This document shows, piece by piece, positions 26,392-36,329 of a DNA stretch of 64,000 bases. The translations under genes were made by a program, and so were the position numbers. The stretch is from Onchocerca lupi (lineage: Eukaryota; Nematoda; Chromadorea; Rhabditida; Onchocercidae). How positions within the stretch are numbered: position 1 is the first letter of the stretch; each line of letters begins with the position of its first letter. Where the stretch lies: positions 1-64,000 of the forward strand of contig JAOVVO010000426.1 in assembly GCA_028564675.1 (NCBI GenBank). Reading direction: 5' to 3'. The notes under the pieces were generated by a model. It was not told the DNA's origin. It did no database searches and worked only from the letters and a program-made list of their open reading frames with translations.

Positions 26392-28640
26392 TTCGATCAT
26401 TGTTAAGATGCGTAAGGAAAATGAGAAATGAAAAAGTTCCAAGATGATGAATAAAATAAAAAAAAAAAAAAAGCGATCAATAGATATATTTGGAAAGGTT
26501 TGAAAGAGCCTTGGAAAGGCTTTTATCCATTCATCCATGCTAGGATTATTCATTGCTAAAAAGTGAAATTGAAAAGTTCATCAAATTATGACTTATTGAA
26601 TTGTTGCTGTAAATTTTGAAGCAACTTTAGAAACAAACAAATCTTGATTACTTCAAATCTTTTTTTTTTTTTTTAATTCAATTAAATCGTATTTATTTGA
26701 AAAAAAAAATTTTTTTTTATAAATTTAAAGAATTTTATTCGTTTGAAAAAGAAAAGTGAAGAAAGTATAGTTTGCATTTTAATTCCATATTAATCGCATC
26801 GGAAGATTGATATCTGATTCATGAATGAAGCCAATAAAAGGTCAATAAGATATAAAAGCATTTCGCTGGTTGAATGACGCAATTCTAGCGATCTTTTCTG
26901 GAATTGCGAAATATGAGCGGGATTAGTAATATGGCAGAACATTGATCAGTTTTGAAATAAATGAAAGAAATGAAAATGTAATATATGATCGCAATGCATC
27001 ATATATTATACTTTGCTTAATGAGCAATTATAATTAATGAACATAGGCTAAGATCCACCGGGAATTTATTTCGAAACATTGTAATGTGAAGGACGCAAGA
27101 AATTTGCTTTGTCAAAGTTGAATTTCAAATTTAGGATATGAGATCAATTTGGAAAAGTGTATGAGTGAGTTATCTCATTATTAACTTGAATATATTGATT
27201 GCTTTATATGATAATTATTTTGCTCTCCAAATCAAGAATAGTTTTTACTTAGTACAAGCATTAAAGAAAATACAATAATCATAGTAGAAAAATAAAAATC
27301 AAAATATATCAGTAATGCAATTTAAAAAGCATAAAATTTTCAAAACATTTTTTTGAAACAAAAAAATTTCAAACGTTTAAAAAACTTTAAAAAAAAAAAA
27401 AAATCAAAAATGACTTTTAAAAAAATTCATTATTTTTCAAAAATTAACAAATAATTGCTTATATTAAGAATAATCAGATATTTGTAGTCATTCATAAAAT
27501 TCCAATTTTTTTCTTCATTCTTTAAAATTAAAACAAATATATGGCAACTCTCGAAGATCGTTTTTTTTAGGTTTTTTTTTTCTTTCTTGATTTTGCTGTA
27601 GTAGCTAGCAAGAAGAAGGCATTTTGAATAATTTATGAAGTGAAATGAGATGACAGACACTTCATTTCATTTATTTCACGATTTCCTTCGATAAAATGAA
27701 ATCAGTTTTAGAAGAACGACAACTGACATTGTGAATTATTCCACTTCTCGAATAAAAGATACGCACAAAGATGTGTTGCTTGCTTTTTTTTTTTTTTTTC
27801 TTTTTTTTTTTCCTAAAAAAGAAATGCAAAAATTAGTTTAATAATTCGAATTTAATGTTAAAGTTAGATTAAAAATTAAACAAATATTATATTTTCAATG
27901 TGGCAAATTTTAGTAATAATTTTGATAGAAAAAAAAAATGAACTTTGAAGGAAAGCAAAAATTTTTCGAAATATCTCTGAAACAATAGATCAATGAATTA
28001 ATTTTCATACTTTTAGAAATTTAAAATTAACTCCTATAATTAGAGTAAAATTTCAAATTAGCTACTTGAATTCGTATTCTATAATAGGGCACAGATGAAG
28101 TTATTGATTTTTAAATTACATTAGTGTTAAGATTAAAAATATCCGAAACTTTTCCGCACATTCATTTCATAAATGAGAAAGCGTTGATGTCTAGCAAATT
28201 GATTTTTAAATGCATCATATAAATGTCCAATCAAAGACAAATAAAATTTATCAGTTGCATCAGTGATAAGTGGAAAACAAATAAATGAAATATACAATCA
28301 ATTCATTTTTTTAAAGATTATTGAAGTGAATTGAAATTTGAATTTGATTCTGCGCTACAAATGAGGAGCAGATAACAGTTTTAATCATTTGCCGGTCCAA
28401 CTAATTAACAATAATATCACGATTGCTTAAATTAATGATAATTAATTAAACAATAATAACATTACTTTAACTGCTATCATTTGTAGAAATGATTTGTTGC
28501 ATATTCATGCAGCTTTAGCGTAGAGTAGTAATGCAAAAGTACTCGATGGCATTTTATATATAATATTTTAAATAATTAAATTAGAAAATTTTTCAAAACA
28601 AATTTAAATTCAATTTCGTCATTATCAACTTCTACCGCAA

Positions 28641-31600
28641 TTAATCTTCGAACCATTCTGGAGGTTTGACAAAGAATACACCACCATCCGTTGCACAATA
28701 TGTTGGACAAACCTATAATTTTGATAATTTTAATTTATCAAAAATTAATTTAACAAAAATAAGAATCACGATTTGAATATGAATTAAATACTTTAATATT
28801 TCAATTGAAATGAAATGTCCTTTTGCAATTAAAAGTGCATAGCTATTTATCAATTTTCTATTTCTTAATTTGAAATATATTAAAATTCAAACATTACATT
28901 TGCTCATCATTTATAATAAAAAAAAAAATTTGCTGTACTTTGTTTTTATATTATTGAAATTTAATTGAATATTTTATCAAAATAAAGTATTAAAAGCTAA
29001 TATCTTTTTTCTTTTTCAATTTAATTCTCTCAAAATTATAGAGAATTTTGGGGAGAAAATAGTATGATGCAATAAAAATGATAAAATTTTCTTGCAAACT
29101 TTTGAAAAAACGGATAAAATCTCATACTCCATTATTTCCATCTGGTCCAACTTTTCCGACTGGTCCTGGTAATCCAGGTGATCCTCGATTTCCAGGTAAT
29201 CCATCTTCACCTGGAAGTCCACGTTTCCCTATTGGTCCTGGCGGTCCATCAATTCCAGGCATCCCACGCGGTCCTGAAACGACAACAAAAAAAATATTAG
29301 GACCATAACAACTATACTTCAAAAGATTTCTCAAATATATTCGAATTTTTCAAAAAAAAAAAAAAAAAAATCGAAACAATTTAAATTGTAAAAGCAATTT
29401 TTTGCCGCAAAAGAACAAACCAGGTGGTCCAACTGGTCCAATCTCACCACCTCGACCGGGAGGTCCCGGAATGAATGGTGTAGGTGTCGCATCAATTCCT
29501 GGATCACCAATATCTCCATCCAATCCTGGAATTCCTGGCGGACCTCTTGGTCCTGGAGGACCAATTTTTCCATCTTCGCCATTTTTGCCTTGGGCACCAG
29601 GGATTCCTGTTGGACCTTTATCGCCCGGGAGACCCTGAAGATAATATCTTTCAGATCCGATTTTATCCTTAATTGTTTTAACAATCAACAAGCTTTTCAC
29701 ATCATTTATGGTGCCAAAAAATTATCAAGAAAAGAAGTTAACAGCTAATGTATTTCTAAATTTTTGGAATAATATTCAAATATTTTTCGAAATTTTGACA
29801 AAAAACTCACCGTTGGTCCTTGCATTCCTTGTTTACCAACTGGACATGGGTCAGCACATATTTTTTTCACGTCAATTGGTGGTTCACATGGCAAACGTGC
29901 CGGAAATCCGGGTGCTCCCGGTGCACCCGGAGCACCTTTAAGTCCTTTTCGGCCAGGCAAACCTTTTGGCCCAGGTAAACCAAAACATCTAAATTTTTTC
30001 CAATATTAAAAATAAAAAATGGAATTTTTGAATCAAACTTAAAATCTTAATCTCATTCATTGATAACAAAAAGTTACAAAAGAATTTGAACTAACTTATT
30101 TTCAAAATATGTTTTATATCCAATTAAAAACTTTTTTTTTAATCTCTTGCAAGATGAAAATAATTCATAAATTAATGAATGTGTAATCGATAGCTATAAT
30201 TTCTTCAATAATTATTTCTCTAAAGCATCTAATTATTAAATATATTTGTCTGTTATACAAATTAAATCTCAAAAAATATTTTTAGAAAAATCTAATCTTC
30301 ATGATAATCTTTTCTTGTACTAATAAAATTAAAATTTTAAATTTCCAAAATGAAAAATTTGGTGTAATCATGAGATGACAATAGATGCTCAATCTGTTAT
30401 CAAAGCATTATTTTGTTTTATCTCTTATCTTTTTCTATCAATTATTAGTTTCAATATTGAAATTAACTATTATCTTTAAAGCTTGTCATTATTTTAGCTC
30501 ATCGACCGAGCAAGTTCTAAATTATCATTCTTATCATTCTTCAAGTTCTAAATTATCACTCCAATGTTTCAAAAACGTTATAATTATCAAACGAAATAGC
30601 CTGGGAGCCAAAAGCAAGATTATCATTCCTCTTTGATATCATATTTTATCAATGATATCTTAATTTTTTATCCCTCTTATTGTATTAGCCTAAAATACGA
30701 TAGTACCTGCATTTCTGATCTCTGCTACTTGTTTCGATCATTCCGGTTCGTATCTCAGGTGCTTGTGTCATCGATAATCCTTGAAGATAATTTGTGGTCG
30801 AAAATATATTTCTATAAGTACGCAAAAGTGCTGATTCAGATTCTTCTTTTATATTATCAGATTCAATTTTATACCAATGAGCATCAGAATCTTCGGTCAT
30901 TTTGCTCGTAACAGACTGCTTGAAATTAATTTCTTCCATTGTTTCTCGGTTTGTTCGATCAATAATATTTTGTCCGTTTGCTTGTTTCGATTCAACTTTA
31001 TCCGAAAATGGCAGATAATTGGCGTGAAAAGTTTCTACTTTTGGCACTTCTTCAACTATGCTAATTGGTATATTGCGAATTTTTCGACTAACTTGTCGCC
31101 ACTTTTCATGACATTTTGCGAAATTCTGCGAACAATTCAAATACTCGAAGATGGTGTTAAGCTATAAAAGAATTAATTTTTCTAAAGCTAGAAAATATGA
31201 TATGCATAAGGGAAAAAATGAGAAAAAGAGGTCGAAAAATTGAAATTCATCCTTAATTGATAAAAAAAAAAAAAATTGACTAATCAATACATGCATTTCA
31301 GAGAAATTTAGATCATTGATAATTCTAAAAATTATGAAATGATTGCTTTTTTTTTTCCTTACCTCCACAATGTCATTGGTTTGATTTAATGTTGATTCAT
31401 TGTGATAATTCGTATTCATACTGGTATAATCATAAAAATTAAATGCAGTTTCCTGGAAATTGAAATTTATCAAAAAAAAAATTTTTTTTCTTTTTTTCCA
31501 AATTTTTTTCATCTGAAAATCAATCCAATAGATATTCCTAGTAAATTAACAGAAATCTAATGAAATACAATTTAGGTTATGTTTTTTGGAATTTTTGTCT

Positions 31601-32023
31601 ATTAGCAATAATACTCGTTATGCCTGTCGGACATTTCCACCTGGTTGATTTTAACTTATAATTGCATTCGTGAAAACAAATTCTATCCAAGTTTACAATG
31701 TTATGAAAAGTTGAAAAGAGCTTATCATTTTTATCTTGATAAGTTGCACAAGAAAGTCTAATTATGCTCTTTTCATAATGACTGATTAAAACTAAAGTAC
31801 CACTCATAATGGCTATAAATTAAATGTTAATTTGAGGCATTAAATTTACCTCACAAAAAAACAAATCATTTTGTAATTGATAATTGATAGTATTGATATA
31901 ACGATTTATGCTTGATGTTAATGCTATCAATGCCACAAATGGCAGAGCAGCAATGATAAGTGCAGTGATAATTGCAAATTGATAAGCTTTTTCACGTCCT
32001 TCATCCAAAACATTCAAATTCAT
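28641..32023 (-). CDS. Nematode cuticle collagen, 430 aa
   Basis: Structural protein of the cuticle, made in the epidermis as a type II membrane precursor, cleaved, trimerised and cross-linked. Exons: 32023-31850, 31452-31363, 31125-30707, 29988-29811, 29634-29421, 29273-29128 and 28712-28641; all phases agree and sum to 431 codons. Residues 1-58 form the cuticle-collagen N-terminal domain with a membrane segment (ALIIAALPFVALIAL). A possible furin-type site RKIR lies at 102-105. A long hydrophilic non-collagen linker runs to a C-R-C cluster at 227-229. Gly-X-Y blocks follow (231 on), broken by a cysteine-containing stretch (CEPPIDVKKICADPCP) and by a short threonine/proline break (ATPTPFI). 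The C-terminal domain has CPTYCATDGGVFF. Two N-glycosylation sequons lie in exon 2. The C-terminal cysteine pattern recalls collagens of the furrow group (dpy-type), from memory and unverified. The N-terminal linker is unusually long for a family of about 300 residues. Confidence 0.93.
31577..31807 (-). other. Unexplained open frame in collagen intron 1
   Basis: A 76-codon frame on the same strand as the collagen follows a possible acceptor (aatttatag). It contains four cysteines (SCATY, RICFHECNYKL, KCPTG). Joining it after collagen exon 1 breaks phase (CCA TTA TGA), so it is not a constitutive collagen exon. A possible donor (accag/gtggaa) is present. It could be a chance frame or part of an alternative transcript. 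Confidence 0.25.
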
Positions 32024-33451
32024 GTAGCTGTAAAAAATTTTTTAAGATTTAATTTGGTTTAAAATTCAAAAATTAAATTTAAAATTCCCTAATTCCTTGC
32101 AACTTTTGCAGGAGTTTCTAAAATTTTCAAAAAAATTTCACACATACGGATAATCCAGCTTATTTTATATTTTTTCAACTACGCATATCAAATTTTGAGG
32201 AATCTTCCTAAATTTATCTTAAAAATAGATTGAAAATACCAAAATTGAAGTTGTAAATTAATCTTGGGAGTAAATTTTAAAAATTTTGCAATTTCAGGAA
32301 AATCTAACCGTCTTCAAAAATTATGAAATACTGTTCGCAAGTAATGAATTCAATAGAATGATGACGTTATGCAGCGATTTTTTAATTATTTCAAGATTAT
32401 AATCGAAAAAATGAACTGCTGGATATTATATTCGAATGTTCAAGATTATGTTTATCCAAAAATTAATCGATTTTTATTTATTTGTCATAAATTCCTGGAA
32501 AATTTGCCTTTCTTGAATCATTTCGCAATCCAGTATGAACTAATTTTAGATAATGCCTTCGTCACAGATTTCGCATTAAATAAATTTTTGTCGCAACTAA
32601 AATTTCCTCGGTTGAAGAATAACTGCGAATATCTTAATAAGTTGTGAAAGAAAATTTTCAAAATAATCAATACTAAATAATGAACATATATTTCTTGAAT
32701 GGAATTTACTAATTCCATCTTATGGATTTATAATATGCTATCAAATCAAATGAAATTTAATGTAAAAATTTAAAATAAGCATTTAAATTGGATAATGTAA
32801 TGGTGAAATATATTAGAAATGGAAAAAGAAGAATTACTGGAAATTCTATCGTTCATATATTAGCGATTTGATTGTTGTAAATTTAATTTTTGACCTAAAA
32901 AAAATCTAATCGTATTTCTGCAACAAATGTCCTACATTTAAGCCGGTCATCGTTATTTATGGAAATCTAATTAACAACGTTCCGTTCAAGAAATATACTA
33001 TCAATTCAACTTTTTTTTTTCAGCTACATAAATGATAAGGAATTTTAACTCTTGACAATTCCAAAATTTCAGTTTGAATTAAGATTTGAATAGCAAATTG
33101 TAGGATTGATAGAAATTGAATGAAGCATTTAGTGATATTAATTAAATATAAGAAATCACTTCGTTTTCTTTCCATCCAACGAATAGAATTCGAATAAAAA
33201 AATGAAATGATGATAATATCAGCCATGTCAACTATCATATTATCATCATCACAAAAAACTTCTCGAAATATCGAAATCGAAACACTTCGTGAACGTATAG
33301 GTAATTTAATTCGAGAATACAATCCGTTCACGAGAAAATAGCTTTAGATAAAGTGGCCATATCAACTATCATATTGTTATCACCATAAAAAACTTCAATA
33401 TTTGGCGCAATCTTTTTGTACTCAATTAAAATATTAAGATTCTCTGTTATT
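32024..33451. other. Intergenic, upstream of the collagen
   Basis: This presumably holds the collagen promoter; no clear TATA box or acceptor was fixed. A direct repeat of about 41 bases (gccatgtcaactatcatatt at 33222, with a diverged copy at 33356) lies here. The open frames at 32369-32647 (plus) and 33020-33331 (minus) have no splice or motif support. Confidence 0.55.
33222..33396. repeat. Direct repeat of about 41 bp, 134-bp spacing
   Basis: gccatgtcaactatcatatt through acaaaaaacttc (33222-33262) recurs at 33356-33396 as gccatatcaactatcatatt through ataaaaaacttc, with a few substitutions. Confidence 0.8.
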
Positions 33452-33457
33452 TTTATT
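33452..33457 (-). terminator. Polyadenylation signal AATAAA of the micropeptide candidate
   Basis: On the minus strand AATAAA lies 32 bases after the TAA stop of the 26-codon frame. That distance would be normal for a very short 3' UTR. AATAAA is common in AT-rich DNA, so the weight comes from its position. Confidence 0.4.
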
Positions 33458-33489
33458 CTTGCTGCTTTTGCATTACTTTTTTCTTTAGC

Positions 33490-33570
33490 TTAGATTGATT
33501 TGATCTGAATGATAACGAACAAAGTTCCCATAACAAAGATTGCTCCAATAACAGCGAAAAGCATTTCCAT
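33490..33570 (-). CDS. Candidate single-pass membrane micropeptide, 26 aa
   Basis: The frame reads MEMLFAVIGAIFVMGTLFVI then IQIKSI and stop. Nearly the whole peptide is one transmembrane helix with a single acidic residue near the start and a lysine near the end. A strong acceptor (cattaaccag, after a T-rich tract) ends 11 bases before the ATG, as at a spliced-leader site, and AATAAA lies 32 bases after the stop. Together these make a complete mini-transcript. The alternative is the last exon of a longer gene: the frame stays open back to the acceptor (x-L-I-E-M) if the previous exon ends in phase 1, but I found no such exon. Micropeptides of this size regulate ion pumps or join respiratory and membrane complexes; no family match is claimed. 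Confidence 0.45.
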   Translation of the reverse strand: MEMLFAVIGAIFVMGTLFVIIQIKSI

Positions 33571-33581
33571 TTCAATTAGAA

Positions 33582-33600
33582 CTGGTTAATGAAAAAAGGA
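33582..33600 (-). promoter_or_regulatory. 3' splice (possible trans-splice) acceptor of the micropeptide candidate
   Basis: On the minus strand: ccttttttcattaaccag, then an 11-base leader and ATG. The pyrimidine-rich tract and the closeness to the start codon resemble spliced-leader addition sites in nematodes. Confidence 0.45.
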
Positions 33601-34871
33601 TAGCATGATGGCGTACGTAAATTTATTTTCTTCATGAATTGCTTCAGAAATTTTTCCCAAATCATTTTGACAATGCTCCATTTCAATCAATAAACCTGCA
33701 TTTGATCAGAATCCGGAAGATTTTGTTTGTCCAGCAATCAAGTTTTTACAATCTCACCGAAAAGATCAAGTTTCTTAATTCCTTCTCCCCTTCCCACCTT
33801 AAATTTATCTTAAATATCAGCAGGTTACAAGGATTGTTACTGCTTGATAAACTAATTTGGCATTAGTTTCGGTTTTCTGCAATTTTAAAAAAATAATACA
33901 CAGATGTATAGACGGATATGTATAATGAAATTTTATGAAGAAATTTACTTCATTCATATTCTTTTATTTGCAAAGAGAATATATCAAACACTTTACAACA
34001 AATCATCAAAAAATAAAATATTTCGGCAATTTTTACGAAAGATCATGGAAATAATGAGGAAGACAATTTCTTAAATTTTGATTAATATCATAATGGAAAG
34101 GCATCAGATCATGTTTAATCATGGAAAGCAATATAATTCGCAAAAATATAACAATTTTGAAAGAATTCTAATTTATGTGGCAGTCAGTAATATTTCATGA
34201 TTATCGAGTATTTCTGATATCATCTCTAGAAATAAAAATGCAAATGCTCGTTGTTCATTTTTAACACAACGATTCAAGTTGTTCGTCGATTGGTTTGAAA
34301 TTTTGATACAACGTTGCATTCGAATAGGTGTGTGTTTAAGAACTTTCGGAGATTTAAGATTTTGAACAAACGAACAATAATTACATTTTTATTTTATACA
34401 GACTAGCGGAATCGTCCATGCTTCCCGTTGCACTAGTTTCAATCAAAAAGGAAGAGATCAATTTAAACAAAACAGGAATAAATTGGAACTTTAACAGAAC
34501 TGTCACTGAGTTATAAATAGGACAGTATGCAAAGCATTATCTGGTTAGAGATGATGTAGAATACAGGAATGAAAATTTAAGGAAATGAAAAGCAAAGTTT
34601 GATGGGTGATTTATACAATAATAACAGAGGAAAAGAATTTAACATCTACTTTGAATTTTTTATTAATTCCTTTAAAATGCTTCATATATTATACGTCTTA
34701 TACGCCAAATATGAGATTGAAAGAAATGGTAATGTTGCTATCTACATCAGAGGTATTAAGCTATACATACATATTGTTTCAAAAATTCAAAAATCATAGG
34801 AAAATCATGTGGTTACTCATTGAAAAACTCGAGTTATGTATGAAAAACTAAAATTACGGATAAATCGCAAG
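33601..34871. other. Intergenic, no gene seen
   Basis: AT-rich DNA with short frames on both strands. A plus-strand frame at 33639-33866 follows a possible acceptor but has no recognisable features. Confidence 0.5.
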
Positions 34872-35440
34872 TAACAATTGGATTAAAAAACTGTATGGAA
34901 TATACACTCATAAATATCAAGAGTTAAATAAAGGTGAAGTAACTTGATGAGAAATAAGGTGACATAAAATAAATACAATTAGTTAGATTTATAATTCATC
35001 AGAAAAGAATTGCTGTGGAAATTTGACATGAGAAGAGAGAGCAGAATTATCTTTGTTACTATTTAAAGAAAAAAAGGTAATAAAATTTTAATGAAAGGCA
35101 GTATAGCATTTATCAATCAAAAAGGCTGAAAATTTTTAATTCAATTTTTTTATCGAATTTAAAATTTTTCAATCCATTTGATTGATAATGCTATGCTGCC
35201 TTTCGATAAAATATCGCCGCTTTTTTTTTTAAATAAAAATAAAAATAATTCTGCTCTCTCTTCTCATGTCAAATTTCCACTGCAATTCTCTTTTGATGAA
35301 TTATGAACCTAACTAACTGTATTTATTTCATGTCACCTTACTTCTCATCAAATTACTTCACCCTGATTTAACTCTTGCTAATATTTGCAACAATATTGGA
35401 GTGTATATTTCATATAGTTTTTTGACAATAATTCAATTAT
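34872..35440. mobile_element. Foldback element: about 570-bp imperfect inverted repeat
   Basis: The left arm (about 34872-35142) is the reverse complement of the right arm (about 35154-35440), with a loop of about 11 bases. Matching landmarks going inward are gtatggaatatacactc, ctcatcaagttacttcacc, ggtgacataaaataaatac, gttagttaggttcataattc, gacatgagaagagagagcag and a match around ggcagtatagcat. Divergence is mostly single bases and small indels, so the arms are homologous rather than chance. There is no coding capacity. It is best read as a foldback or MITE-like element, or a local inverted duplication. Target-site duplications were not resolved. Confidence 0.85.
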
Positions 35441-36329
35441 AAAAATTAACGATTAATACATATAAATGACCGCTTAAAAAAAAAACTACTTATCCAAGGA
35501 AGGAAGTAAAGTGTGAATTTTTTTTTTGATTTCAAATCTGTTCGTTCTTAGTAAAAAATAATAAAATGGAGAATTTCAACAGCATACATAAGCTAATTTT
35601 GCTATAAGTATATTTCGAAATCAGATCTCATGTTTCAATAATTTATTAAAACTTAAAGCATCCAATTAATGAATAGCATATAATTTTAAAATTCCCTTCC
35701 CCACCATTGAATGGTCCATTTCATTGCCTGACAGTTGTGAAAAAAGTTTGTTCAAAATTGCTTGCTCAGTTAACCGTTCAATCCTGGTATTTCACAAATA
35801 ACTTCATGAAATTTTCGAATTCAGTAAATAAAAAAAAAAAAAAAAAAAAAATTTCGATCACTTATTAAAAACCGATCGTTGATCATTTATCTTTTCAATT
35901 ATTCAATAATAAATTTACAGTAACAAAATCTAAACAATCCCAGTATTTGTTGTCATATGCTATTCTATTCTCTTCCAGTTCAATCTACCCGATTTTTTTT
36001 TTTTGATTTCTCCAATTTCAAATTGTTAAAAAATTAGTTCTATACAATAAATTGAAGAAAAATAACAATGTCCAACAAAGTTAAGAATAAGAAGTGTATC
36101 AAGATTACAGAAGAAAACATATCAAATAAACAATTTGAAAATAATTACAGACATTTGCAACAACTTTCTTCTCAAAATCTACTATAGCCACTTCTGTTGG
36201 TTGTTAAACGATTTATTGCTAACGTTAGTATGAAATTTCAAAATGAATTCAAAAGGATATATTAAAAATATTGTTTTACTTATGCCATCCAGCATGCATA
36301 ACTCATTACTACCAATCCTTGCAATGCTT

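Larger units (their letters stand above)
10793..28640. other. Gene-poor AT-rich region
   Basis: Nearly 18 kb between the semaphorin start and the collagen stop with no gene I can support. The first few hundred bases presumably hold the semaphorin promoter and 5' UTR. The region contains long homopolymers, a CAT microsatellite cluster (15.3-15.5 kb), duplicated segments (18.6-18.8, 20.66-20.76, 22.7-23.07 and 26.2-26.4 kb), a perfect short hairpin (23208-23240), a GCATGC-rich patch (24.0 kb) and one GC-richer island (12.9-13.06 kb). Open frames here are short, lack splice support and are rich in F, K, N, I and S. The absence of genes is a judgement from reading, not from a search. Confidence 0.6.

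Noticed and set aside
29078..29684. Plus-strand frames rich in Gly-Pro and alternative minus frames over the collagen
   Set aside because: They are antisense or shifted readings of the collagen Gly-X-Y exons, whose proper frame has matching splice phases and conserved cysteine domains.
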